A stretch of DNA of 31,455 nucleotides, taken from the NCBI GenBank assembly GCA_035560935.1, contig DATMYQ010000298.1:1-31455 (forward strand), in the 5' to 3' direction. Source of the stretch: DATMYQ01 sp035560935 (GTDB lineage Bacteria; Bacillota; Negativicutes; Sporomusales; Sporomusaceae). Below the pieces are notes generated by a model. The model searched no databases, was not told where the DNA came from, and was given only the letters and a program-made list of their open reading frames with translations. A program made the position numbers and the translations under genes. This document shows positions 8,850 to 16,531 of this stretch, piece by piece. Every line of letters begins with the position of its first letter. Position 1 is the first letter of the stretch.

Positions 8850-9602
8850 TTAGCGTATTGTCTGAACCATGCTTCCCAGCTCCCGGCTGGACAACTCCAC
8901 CCGGTCACCCCGCTGCAGCCCACAAGCACCCGGCGGTGTTCCGGTGAGGATGACGTCACCGGGTTCCAGCGTCATAATACCGGAAATAAACGACACCAGG
9001 CGGTCGACGGAAAAGATCATATCCGCTGTTGATCCCCGCTGTTTTTCCTGACCGTTTACCGTCATCACCAGCTCCACCCGGTCCGGATCCACGTCAGTTA
9101 CCAAAAGCGGTCCCAGCGGTGTGAAGGTGTCAAAACTTTTTCCCTTTGTCCAGGGCTGTCCTTTGGGCATATGGTCCTTAGCTGTAACATCATTGCTCAG
9201 CGTATAACCCACCACGTAATCCCGGGCGGCGGCCACCGTCACATCCTTGCAGCGGCGACCGATCACCACCGCCAGTTCCACTTCTCCCGCCGGCTGCTGC
9301 ACCATGGCGGGAATGACAATGTCGGCTCCGGCGCCGACAACGCTGGACGGCGGTTTCAGAAACAGGATCGGCTCCGGCGGAAACTCCACTCCTTTGGCTG
9401 CCGCCACGGATTTATAGTTCAGCCCCACGCCGATGATTTTAGACGGTTTCACCGGACTGAGCAGTTGTGCCGTCGCCAACGGTACCAGCTGATCGGTCGG
9501 CTGCCCGCCGGCAGCGGGCGCATCGCTCAAGACCCGCAAATTGTTATCTTCCACGACTCCGTAATACTCTGTATCCTGAAAACGAAACCGGGCATACTTC
9601 AT
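8850..9602 (-). CDS. Fumarylacetoacetate hydrolase (FAH) family protein
   Basis: A 250-residue FAH-fold enzyme. The metal-binding set is visible: the two glutamates of GEVELAVVIG and the aspartate of TLSNDVTAKD. The family stretches GVGLNYKSVAAAKG, FDTFTPLGP and DVILTGTPPGACG are also present. FAH proteins cleave or decarboxylate 2-oxo and 2,4-dioxo acids (acylpyruvases, oxaloacetate decarboxylase, diketo-deoxy sugar-acid hydrolases). The exact substrate cannot be assigned. As the last gene of the sugar-acid operon it may act on an oxidised KDG-type side product (inference). The start is ATG at 9602 with AAAGGA about ten bases upstream; the longer frame would overlap the kinase gene. It ends before the strong hairpin at 8794-8831. 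Confidence 0.88.
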   Translation of the reverse strand: MKYARFRFQDTEYYGVVEDNNLRVLSDAPAAGGQPTDQLVPLATAQLLSPVKPSKIIGVGLNYKSVAAAKGVEFPPEPILFLKPPSSVVGAGADIVIPAMVQQPAGEVELAVVIGRRCKDVTVAAARDYVVGYTLSNDVTAKDHMPKGQPWTKGKSFDTFTPLGPLLVTDVDPDRVELVMTVNGQEKQRGSTADMIFSVDRLVSFISGIMTLEPGDVILTGTPPGACGLQRGDRVELSSRELGSMVQTIR

Positions 9603-9630
9603 GCGGTTCACATCCTTTCCCGAATCACGG

Positions 9631-10653
9631 TCAGCGCTGAACCCGGCCGGAACCATCGCCGCCCATCAGCGCCTTGACCTCACTGACGGTCACATGATTG
9701 TGATCACCCTCGATGCTGTGTTTCAGACAGGAAGCCGCCACGGCGAATTCCAAAGCATCAGCGGGAGTATAATCGCCGGTCAGCGCATAGATCAAGCCGC
9801 CGGCAAAAGAATCGCCGCCACCGACCCGATCCACAATATGCACCGGATAGGTCCGGGAGAAATAAAACTCCTTACCATCGTACAGCATCGCCGCCCAGTT
9901 GTTGTCGGACGCGGAAATACTGCCCCGCAGCGTAATAGCCACCTGCCGGAAGCCAAACCGTGCTTTTAGTTTTTCCGCCACCTGTTTGTATCCGTCGTGG
10001 CTGAGTTTGCCGCCGGTAACATCGGTGTTTTCCGCCTTGATGCCGAACACCTTCTCGGCGTCTTCCTCATTGGCGATGCAGACATCCACATACTCCATGT
10101 ACCGGGCCATCACCTGACCGGCTTTTTCACTGGTCCAGAGATTTTTCCGGAAGTTCAGATCGCAGCTGACGGTCAGACCGGCGGCCTTAGCGGCCTTGCA
10201 GGCCTCCAGCACCGCTTCGGCCACGCTGTCGCCCAATGCCGGTGTAATGCCGGTGAAATGAAACCAATCTGCGCCGGTAAAGATTTTTTTCCATTCAAAT
10301 TCATCCTTGGTGGCCTGGGAAATCGACGAATATTTGCGGTCATAAACGACTTTGGACGGGCGCTGGGACGCGCCTTTTTCACAGAAATAAATACCCAGCC
10401 GTTCCCCACCCCGCACCACGTAACGGGTATCGACGCCATAGCGGCGCAGTTCATTGATCGCGGTCTGACCGATCGGGTTGTCAGGCACTTTGCTGACAAA
10501 CATCGCATCCAGACCATAATTGGCCGCCGACACGCAGACATTGGCCTCGCCGCCGCCGTATACCGCCTCGAACACCGGTGTCTGCTCAAACCGCATATAG
10601 CCCTGGGGTGCCAGCCGCAGCATGATTTCCCCGAAGCAAACCACTTTTTTCAT
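9631..10653 (-). CDS. kdgK: 2-keto-3-deoxygluconate kinase (PfkB family)
   Basis: Phosphorylates 2-keto-3-deoxygluconate (KDG) to KDPG with ATP. The 340-residue protein has the PfkB/ribokinase fold: an N-terminal substrate region with YGGGEANV and the C-terminal signature DRVGGGDSFAGGL, with catalytic Asp281. Adjacent KDPG aldolase and a KduD-like dehydrogenase make KDG kinase more likely than another sugar kinase. A GGAGG lies twelve bases before the ATG. A short 6-bp inverted repeat (10686-10700) sits in the 81-base gap between this gene and the aldolase gene. KDG specificity is inferred from context and overall resemblance. Confidence 0.87.
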   Translation of the reverse strand: MKKVVCFGEIMLRLAPQGYMRFEQTPVFEAVYGGGEANVCVSAANYGLDAMFVSKVPDNPIGQTAINELRRYGVDTRYVVRGGERLGIYFCEKGASQRPSKVVYDRKYSSISQATKDEFEWKKIFTGADWFHFTGITPALGDSVAEAVLEACKAAKAAGLTVSCDLNFRKNLWTSEKAGQVMARYMEYVDVCIANEEDAEKVFGIKAENTDVTGGKLSHDGYKQVAEKLKARFGFRQVAITLRGSISASDNNWAAMLYDGKEFYFSRTYPVHIVDRVGGGDSFAGGLIYALTGDYTPADALEFAVAASCLKHSIEGDHNHVTVSEVKALMGGDGSGRVQR

Positions 10654-10734
10654 GACAGAAATCTCCCTCCATCATTCTATTCACTTTGCTTGTTAAGCAA
10701 TTATCCATTTCCGGCCCGGAAGCAGCACGCCCGC

Positions 10735-11382
10735 TCAGATTCCCCGGGCTGCCCGGATTTTCTCAATAAATTGCTTGCCAATGGTGGTTATGGATTCATA
10801 ATCACCTTTTTTCGCGCCACCCGTCAGGTTGCCGCCCACGCCCACGGCCACGCAGCCGGCTTTGATCCACTCGCCGACATTGTCCAGGCTGACACCGCCG
10901 GTCGGCATCAGCACCGCTTGCGGCAACGGCCCTTTGATCGCCTTGATGATCGACGGACCAAACGCTTCACCGGGGAAAATCTTGACAATGTCGGCGCCGG
11001 CCTCCATTGCCTCCACCACTTCTTTAATGGTCATCGCTCCCGGCATAACCGGGATCTGATAGCGGTTGCACAAACGGATGGTTTCCACATTCAGGGACGG
11101 GCTGACCACGTACCGGGCACCGGCCAGAATCGCCATCCGCGCCGTCTCCGGATCCAGCACCGTGCCGGCGCCGACAATGATCTCCCCGTTGGGGTAGTTG
11201 TTCGCCAACCCCCGAATGACTTCCGCCGCCCCGGGAACGGTAAAGGTGATTTCAATCGCCGCCACGCCGCCTTTGCGACAGGCCTCGGCAATTTTGATGG
11301 CCTGATCGGCGCTTTCCGCCCGGACCACCGCCACCAGGCCGCACTCGGTGATTTTCGCTAATGTGTCCAGTTTAGGAATCAT
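10735..11382 (-). CDS. eda: KDPG/KHG aldolase (2-dehydro-3-deoxy-phosphogluconate aldolase)
   Basis: Class I aldolase splitting KDPG into pyruvate and glyceraldehyde-3-phosphate. The 215-residue protein carries the Schiff-base lysine K134 (in DIVKIFPGEAFG), the catalytic glutamate E44 (in AAIEITF) and the phosphate-binding stretch MPTGGVSLDN. The start is ATG at 11382 with GAGGAG upstream; the longest frame would run 24 codons further into the SDR gene. In bacteria such enzymes often also act on 4-hydroxy-2-oxoglutarate. It follows the SDR gene by about 45 bases in the same operon. Confidence 0.93.
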   Translation of the reverse strand: MIPKLDTLAKITECGLVAVVRAESADQAIKIAEACRKGGVAAIEITFTVPGAAEVIRGLANNYPNGEIIVGAGTVLDPETARMAILAGARYVVSPSLNVETIRLCNRYQIPVMPGAMTIKEVVEAMEAGADIVKIFPGEAFGPSIIKAIKGPLPQAVLMPTGGVSLDNVGEWIKAGCVAVGVGGNLTGGAKKGDYESITTIGKQFIEKIRAARGI

Positions 11383-11428
11383 ACCGCAAGCTCCTCTCCT
11401 TCTGTGATAAATCTCGAAAAACGTTAAC

Positions 11429-12196
11429 CTAGCGCCCCATCCAACCGCCGTCAACGGTGATAATATGGCCCTGCAGATAGTTGGATGCGTCCGAGGCCAG
11501 ATATACCGCGGCGCCTTTCATATCTTCCGGCGTGCCCCAGCGACCCTGGGGAATCCGCGACAAAATCGCCGGCGCCCGGTTGGCGTCACTTTGCAGCGCC
11601 GACGTCATTTCGGTGGCCATGTAGCCGGGAGCGATGCCGTTGACGTTCAAGCCCAGCGGCGCCCATTCATTGGCCAACGCTTTGGTCAGACCGCCCACCG
11701 CCGATTTGCTGGCGGTATAGGAAGGAACAATGATCCCTCCCTGAAAGGTTAGCAACGAAGCGATATTAATGATCTTGCCTTTTTTCTGCTTGACCATTTC
11801 TTTGGCTACGGCCTGGCTCATAAAGAATACGGTTTTTTGGTTGATGTTGATCACGTCGTCCCAGTCTTTTTCCGAGAACTCCAACGCCGGCGCCCGGCGG
11901 ATAATGCCGGCGCAGTTGACCAGAATGTCAATTTTGCCGAATTTTTTCAGCGTATCGCTGACAATGCCGGCAATCGGCGCCTGAGAAATCAGGTCGGCCT
12001 GAATCGGCAGGCACTGACGTCCCAGTGCGGCAATTTGCTTCGCCGTCTCATGAACCTGGGCGGAACTGCCGACAGCGACCACGTCAGCGCCGGCTTCCGC
12101 CAACCCCACCGCCATACCCTGTCCCAGTCCCCGGCTGGCGCCGGTCACGATGGCCACCCGGCCTTTTAACGAAAATTGATCCAAAATCATATTCAT
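11429..12196 (-). CDS. kduD: SDR oxidoreductase, KduD-like (2-deoxy-D-gluconate 3-dehydrogenase / DKII dehydrogenase)
   Basis: Classical short-chain dehydrogenase of 255 residues. It has the cofactor motif TGASRGLG (about 18-25), NCAG in the core, and the catalytic S147, Y160 and K164 (YTASK). Overall it most resembles KduD, which interconverts 2-keto-3-deoxygluconate and 2,5-diketo-3-deoxygluconate with NAD(H). D-gluconate 5-dehydrogenase (IdnO-type) is close in sequence and cannot be excluded. The operon with KDG kinase and KDPG aldolase favours KduD. The KduI isomerase that normally precedes it is not in this window. Two ATGs are possible (12196 or 12190); GGAGG is three bases from the first and nine from the second, so the second may be used. 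Confidence 0.8.
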   Translation of the reverse strand: MNMILDQFSLKGRVAIVTGASRGLGQGMAVGLAEAGADVVAVGSSAQVHETAKQIAALGRQCLPIQADLISQAPIAGIVSDTLKKFGKIDILVNCAGIIRRAPALEFSEKDWDDVININQKTVFFMSQAVAKEMVKQKKGKIINIASLLTFQGGIIVPSYTASKSAVGGLTKALANEWAPLGLNVNGIAPGYMATEMTSALQSDANRAPAILSRIPQGRWGTPEDMKGAAVYLASDASNYLQGHIITVDGGWMGR

Positions 12197-12245
12197 ACGC
12201 CTCCTTATTTTTTATGCCCGTGGAATATTCCCGCCGCCACGCCAG

Positions 12246-13259
12246 CTAGAACGTCAGAATCACCTTGCAGGTGGTCTCCGGGCTTTTATCCAGCAAATCA
12301 AACGCTGCCTGAATATCTTCAAAACGGAATTCATGCGATACCAGCGGCGCCGTCTGCACTTCCCCCTTGGCCACCCAGTCGATGACGGCGGGAAATTTGC
12401 CGGCATGCATCCGGGAGCCGTGAATTTCCAGCTCCTTGCGGGTGATGGGCAACTGAGGAAGCTGGGCCGCCGCCGGATTAAAGCCAATCACCACAATCCG
12501 CCCGGTGGGCGACGCCATCTCCACTAGCTGTTCCAAGAGCGCCGGCATGCCGACGGCGTCAACGCCCACATCAAAACCGTTGCCGCCGGTAAATTCCGCC
12601 ACTGCCTGGGCCACATCCACTTTTGTCGGATTGATGGTCACATCGGCATTCAGCGTCTTCGCCCGCGCCAGCCGGTTTTCCACCGGATCGCTGACGATGA
12701 CTTTCGCCCCCAGCCGTTTGGCCGCCTGCAACACCACCAGGCCGATAGTGCCGGCGCCGGCGATAAACATCAGATCGCCCGCCGCCACCTGCCCCTGGGC
12801 CACAATCTGGGCGCCGACGGTGTACGGTTCCATCAGCACCGCATCCCGCCAGGAAATATTGGCGGGTATTTTATGCACATTTTTTACCGGCAGTTCCACA
12901 TACTCGGCGCAACCGCCCTCGGCGGCAACGCCCATGCATTTCACCTGGGCGCAGACGTTGCCGCGGCCTTTGCGGCAAGCGGGACATTCGCCACAGCTGA
13001 CCACCGGGTCCAGCACCGCATGATCTCCCACGACAAAGCCGGTCACACCGGGACCGACGGCGGAAATTTCGCCGACCACTTCGTGGCCGATCACCCGGGG
13101 ATACTGTACCGTGGCCAGTTTACCATGATAAGCGTGGCCATCGGAACCGCAGATCCCCACCGCTTTCACTTTCATGACCACAGTGCCGGCAGCCGGCACC
13201 GGCATTGGTCGTTCCACCAGCTGCAAATCGTGGGGTCCTAATAAAACCGCTGCTTTCAT
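12246..13259 (-). CDS. Zinc-dependent medium-chain alcohol/polyol dehydrogenase
   Basis: NAD(P)-dependent medium-chain dehydrogenase of about 337 residues. Catalytic zinc ligands are C37 (in GICGSD) and H59-E60 (GHE), with a further glutamate in LMEPYTVG. The structural zinc site has four cysteines at 89, 92, 95 and 103. The Rossmann motif is AGAGTIGLV, and the following VSDP has an acidic residue that usually favours NAD over NADP. It resembles sorbitol/threonine/L-idonate/L-gulonate dehydrogenases. In this operon it probably oxidises the imported sugar acid or polyol, feeding the KDG branch (inference). The start ATG at 13259 is nine bases from AGGAG; an ATG nine bases earlier touches that site and is unlikely. 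Confidence 0.88.
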   Translation of the reverse strand: MKAAVLLGPHDLQLVERPMPVPAAGTVVMKVKAVGICGSDGHAYHGKLATVQYPRVIGHEVVGEISAVGPGVTGFVVGDHAVLDPVVSCGECPACRKGRGNVCAQVKCMGVAAEGGCAEYVELPVKNVHKIPANISWRDAVLMEPYTVGAQIVAQGQVAAGDLMFIAGAGTIGLVVLQAAKRLGAKVIVSDPVENRLARAKTLNADVTINPTKVDVAQAVAEFTGGNGFDVGVDAVGMPALLEQLVEMASPTGRIVVIGFNPAAAQLPQLPITRKELEIHGSRMHAGKFPAVIDWVAKGEVQTAPLVSHEFRFEDIQAAFDLLDKSPETTCKVILTF

Positions 13260-13309
13260 TATTACCATCTCCTATATTTCATCATGAACCGTGAGCAATA
13301 CCGGTCCGG

Positions 13310-15163
13310 TTACTTGGTGCCAATTCCTAAAAAATGCGGCAGAATTTGTACGATGGAAGGAAAGGCCGTCACAATGCTCAATACCACCAGATTAGCCAGG
13401 GCGAACGGCCAAACCGCCTTGGTCACATCTTCCAACGTAATGTTGGTAATAGCCGATGCCACGAACAAACAAATGCCGATCGGCGGCAGGATCATACCCA
13501 GCGCCGAATTGATGGCGATGACAATCCCAAAGTGGATAGGGTCCACGCCGGCAGCCAGCATCGCCGGCAACAAGATGGGAATAACCACCAGAATCGTAGT
13601 GCCGGTTTCCAGTACGGTATGCACCAAAATCAGGAAAATATTGACGATCACCAACAGCCAGAACGGATCACTGGTGATGCCAAACAACATCCCGGCAATT
13701 TCCTGGGGAATTTGCTGGGAGGATAGATACCAGCCCAGCAGCATGCCCGCCGAGGCGATGAACATGACCCGGGCAGTATTAACCGCCCCGGTGGTGATTA
13801 CGTCCGGCAGCCGTTTCACCGGCAATTCCCGGTAAAAAAACACGCTAACCACCAGACTATATACTACAGCCACCACACCGGCTTCCGTCGCCGTAAAGAT
13901 CCCGCCCAGGATCCCGCCGAGGATAATTACCGGCGCCAGCAGCGCCCATATCGATTCCACAAACGACTTGCCCAACTGCTTCAAACCCACCCACTTCTCG
14001 GCGGGATAATTCCGCCTACGGGCGATGATCAGTCCGGTGATGGCAAAGGAAGACGCCACCAGAAAACCGGGAATAAAGGACGCCATGAAGAGATGGGCTA
14101 CCGACACATTGGCCACAAACGCATATAACAGCATCCCCGAACTGGGAGGGATCTGCACGCCCAGAGAACCGGCCGCCGCCTGCAGCGCGGTGCAGAAGTT
14201 TTTTTCGTAACCCCGTTTTACCATACCGGGCAGCATTACATTGCCAATGGCCGCCGTATCGGACGCCGCCGATCCCGACATATCGGCAAAAATCACACTG
14301 GCCAAGACATTGGCGGGAATCAGTCCGCCGCGAATCCAGCCCACCAGCGAACTGGCAAAGTTCACCAGTCGCAGCGCCATGCCGCCGGCGTGCATAATGG
14401 CTCCGGCCAGCATAAAGAAGGGAACCGCCATCAAAGTAAACGAATCCAGACCAACAAACATCCGTTGCGGTACCACCGTCATCGGAAAATCTCCCAGCGA
14501 ATTAAAGGCCACCACCGTCAACAGCGCCAGGGAAATGGCAATAGGCACCCCCATGGCAAAGAACAGCAGCAATAAGACCACCAATAACCCATTCAGTCCG
14601 GAAATGGGAAACGATGAGGCAAAGGATACTCCAAGAGCAATGACTATAGCAATTCCAATACCCAAATACGGGTTTTTTAATTTTTCCCGGGATTCTTCCG
14701 CCAACAAAAACAAAATATGAATCAGCATAAACAGGCCACCCGCCGGCAGCGCCGCATACGCCCAGGACATCGTAAAGTCCAGACCGGGAGACTTGTCCGG
14801 CCAGACCGCAATCGCAATTTTAGTGCCTTCCACCACCAGATGATAACAAAACAGCAGGGACAGTCCATACGTCACCAGATACAGATAGGGCCGGATTTTA
14901 ACCGGAAACAGTTTCAGTCCCAACGTGATGCTGGGCAGTGAATTTTGTCGCAACGCCACCGAAGCGCCGAGAAACGTCGTCCACATAAAAGCGTACCGGG
15001 CCAGTTCCTCCGACCAGGACAACGGCATCTTCAGCACATAACGGAAGATCACCTGCATAAACACGGCCATGACCATCGTAAAGGCCGCGGCCATCAGCAT
15101 ACCACGGGCCGCCTGGTTTACCCGGTCACTGATCACGCGTAATATCTCTATCATTCTCTTCAC
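13310..15163 (-). CDS. dctQM: TRAP transporter permease, fused small (DctQ) and large (DctM) subunits
   Basis: One polypeptide of 617 residues. The DctQ part (about 1-165) has the typical RYVLKMPLSWSEELARY after the second helix, and the DctM part (about 190-617) has about twelve hydrophobic segments with conserved stretches such as PFFMLAGAIMHAGG, GSAASDTAAIG and PPSSGMLLYA. TRAP systems use sodium or proton gradients to take up organic acids captured by a periplasmic or lipid-anchored binding protein. Fused QM permeases are a known subgroup. The neighbouring catabolic genes point to a hexonate or uronate substrate. The start is either GTG at 15163 or ATG at 15154; a GGGGG run lies upstream of both. 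Confidence 0.94.
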   Translation of the reverse strand: MKRMIEILRVISDRVNQAARGMLMAAAFTMVMAVFMQVIFRYVLKMPLSWSEELARYAFMWTTFLGASVALRQNSLPSITLGLKLFPVKIRPYLYLVTYGLSLLFCYHLVVEGTKIAIAVWPDKSPGLDFTMSWAYAALPAGGLFMLIHILFLLAEESREKLKNPYLGIGIAIVIALGVSFASSFPISGLNGLLVVLLLLFFAMGVPIAISLALLTVVAFNSLGDFPMTVVPQRMFVGLDSFTLMAVPFFMLAGAIMHAGGMALRLVNFASSLVGWIRGGLIPANVLASVIFADMSGSAASDTAAIGNVMLPGMVKRGYEKNFCTALQAAAGSLGVQIPPSSGMLLYAFVANVSVAHLFMASFIPGFLVASSFAITGLIIARRRNYPAEKWVGLKQLGKSFVESIWALLAPVIILGGILGGIFTATEAGVVAVVYSLVVSVFFYRELPVKRLPDVITTGAVNTARVMFIASAGMLLGWYLSSQQIPQEIAGMLFGITSDPFWLLVIVNIFLILVHTVLETGTTILVVIPILLPAMLAAGVDPIHFGIVIAINSALGMILPPIGICLFVASAITNITLEDVTKAVWPFALANLVVLSIVTAFPSIVQILPHFLGIGTK

Positions 15164-15241
15164 AATCCCCCGTCAATCAGTATTCACAAAAACGCGCCGC
15201 GCATTTTCCAAACACTGAGCATATATCTTGCCACAAGGGGT

Positions 15242-15267
15242 AAAAGCCGGAGCCGGGCCCCGGCCTT
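15242..15267 (-). terminator. Intergenic hairpin between dctP and dctQM (attenuator or RNA-processing site)
   Basis: In the dctP-dctQM gap the minus-strand RNA can form AAG(g)CCGG / CCGGCTT with a GC-rich loop, followed by TTTT. The stem has one bulge and the T-run is short, so partial termination or 3'-end protection of the binding-protein message is more likely than full termination. Such elements fit the higher demand for the binding protein. Confidence 0.4.
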
Positions 15268-15289
15268 CACCGCGCAAATCCCGTTTTGC

Positions 15290-16330
15290 TTATTTACTGC
15301 GCAATTTTTCGATATCATCCAGCATTTGTTTGCCCACCACGTCTTCCACGGTTTTCCAAAGAGGTTTGGCTCTTTCATAAAACGGCGTGGTATCGACTGT
15401 ATTGAACTTCATGCCGGCGGCCGTCAGTTTCTCAACGGTTTCTTTTTCATTTTTGTGGAAAATTTCGCTCTCATCCTTCTGCGATTCATTAGCAATTTCC
15501 GTCAGCACTTTCTGGGCTTCCGGGGACAGTTTTTCCCAGCTTTTGGTGCTCATCAGCAGAATGTTGGGAGTGGCAAAATGATTGGTATAGGCAAAGTAGG
15601 GGCAAACTTCATTCATTTTAAACGACAGTACAGTGGCCGGATTGTTTTCCCAGCCATCAAGTACGCCGGACTGCAGCGCATTGTATACCGCGCCTTGGTC
15701 CATCGGTGTGGCGATACCGCCCATGGCATTAATGGCGTCCACCATCGTTTTGGACGGCATGGTGCGGATTTTCATCCCTTTCAGGTCATCCGGCGTATTG
15801 ATGGGTCCTTTTTTGGTGGTGATACTGCGGAAGCCGCTCCAGTGATAGGCCATACCCCGGATCCCGCTTTTTTCCAATTCTTTAAAAAGTTCCTGACCCA
15901 CCGGTCCGTTACAGACTTTATACATATGTTCTTCCGACTGGAAGATGTACGGCAGGCTGAACACCTGCCACTTGGGGGAAATACCGGTCATCAGCGCGCC
16001 GTTTACGTTGGCCATATCAACCGTCCCCAGCTTCATGCCTTCCACCAGATCCCGTTCCTGGCCCAGAGTACCGTTATTGAAGACAGTGACTTCGATTTCA
16101 CCGTTGCTTTTCTCTTTTACTTTTTTGGCAAACACCAGCGCCGCCGCCGCCACCGGATGGGTATCCGGCAATTGGGTGGCCAGCTTCAGTTTATACTTAG
16201 CGCCCGCCGCCGGTTTGGCAGCATCCTGTCCGGCCGGTTTCTGGCTGCCGCAACCGGCGACCAGGACAGAAAGAACAAAAATTGCTACAACCACCAGAGA
16301 CATCATTTTGACTGTTTTTACATTCCTCAC
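15290..16330 (-). CDS. dctP: TRAP transporter solute-binding lipoprotein (DctP family)
   Basis: Captures the substrate outside the membrane and delivers it to the TRAP permease. The 346-residue protein has a lipoprotein signal with lipobox LVAGC (Cys27), so it is membrane-anchored. The DctP fold follows, with the substrate-carboxylate region (FRSITTKKGPINTPDDLKGMKIRTM) and a conserved GWENNP. The start is GTG at 16330, eight bases after a GGGGGG run; the nearby ATG is out of frame. A 23-codon ORF with a strong ribosome site ends 16 bases upstream, suggesting translational coupling. The ligand cannot be assigned from sequence. The operon context suggests a sugar acid. Confidence 0.94.
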   Translation of the reverse strand: MRNVKTVKMMSLVVVAIFVLSVLVAGCGSQKPAGQDAAKPAAGAKYKLKLATQLPDTHPVAAAALVFAKKVKEKSNGEIEVTVFNNGTLGQERDLVEGMKLGTVDMANVNGALMTGISPKWQVFSLPYIFQSEEHMYKVCNGPVGQELFKELEKSGIRGMAYHWSGFRSITTKKGPINTPDDLKGMKIRTMPSKTMVDAINAMGGIATPMDQGAVYNALQSGVLDGWENNPATVLSFKMNEVCPYFAYTNHFATPNILLMSTKSWEKLSPEAQKVLTEIANESQKDESEIFHKNEKETVEKLTAAGMKFNTVDTTPFYERAKPLWKTVEDVVGKQMLDDIEKLRSK

Positions 16331-16346
16331 TCTTGCAACCCCCCGC

Positions 16347-16418
16347 TTATTTTTCGCTGACCGTTAACGGCGCTTCACCGCCGCCGGTCAAAACCACCAC
16401 CTTAGAAAAATCCGCCAT
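16347..16418 (-). CDS. Putative 23-residue small ORF / leader peptide upstream of dctP
   Basis: ATG at 16418 is preceded four bases away by GGGAGG, one of the strongest ribosome sites in this operon. The ORF runs 24 codons to TAA, beginning MADFSKVVVLTGGG, and ends 16 bases before the dctP GTG. Its second half can fold into CGGCG-GTGAAG-CGCCG, extended by ACCG/CGGT. I recognise no family. A coupling or leader peptide for dctP is one reading; a remnant of a lost gene start is another. A TACAAT-like -10 lies at 16436-16441 but no convincing -35, so the promoter may be upstream of iclR. Confidence 0.5.
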   Translation of the reverse strand: MADFSKVVVLTGGGEAPLTVSEK

Positions 16419-16494
16419 TTCACCTCCCTTGCCACATTGTATCCAGTTTGTCTTTATGTAACTTTGCCGGCAATAGGCGCGCACCGCCCTGCCC

Positions 16495-16519
16495 CGGACG
16501 GAAAATTCTTTCCCGTCCG
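16495..16519 (-). other. Stable hairpin downstream of the iclR gene
   Basis: An 11-bp stem (one G-T wobble) with a 3-base loop, centred near 16507, just after the iclR stop. There is no T-run on either strand, so it is not a classical intrinsic terminator. It may limit read-through or protect the iclR message 3' end. Confidence 0.5.
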
Positions 16520-16531
16520 CGTCTGAGGAGA

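Noticed and set aside
9997..11361. 454-codon plus-strand open frame opposite the kdgK and aldolase genes
   Set aside because: Antisense to two well-supported genes and their gap; composition is that of a complementary frame in GC-rich DNA.
15184..15222. 12-codon ORF between dctP and dctQM
   Set aside because: No ribosome site and too short to support; unlike the 23-codon ORF before dctP it has no strong signal.
15326..16360. 344-codon plus-strand open frame opposite dctP
   Set aside because: Mirror of the dctP coding sequence with no domain or ribosome site.
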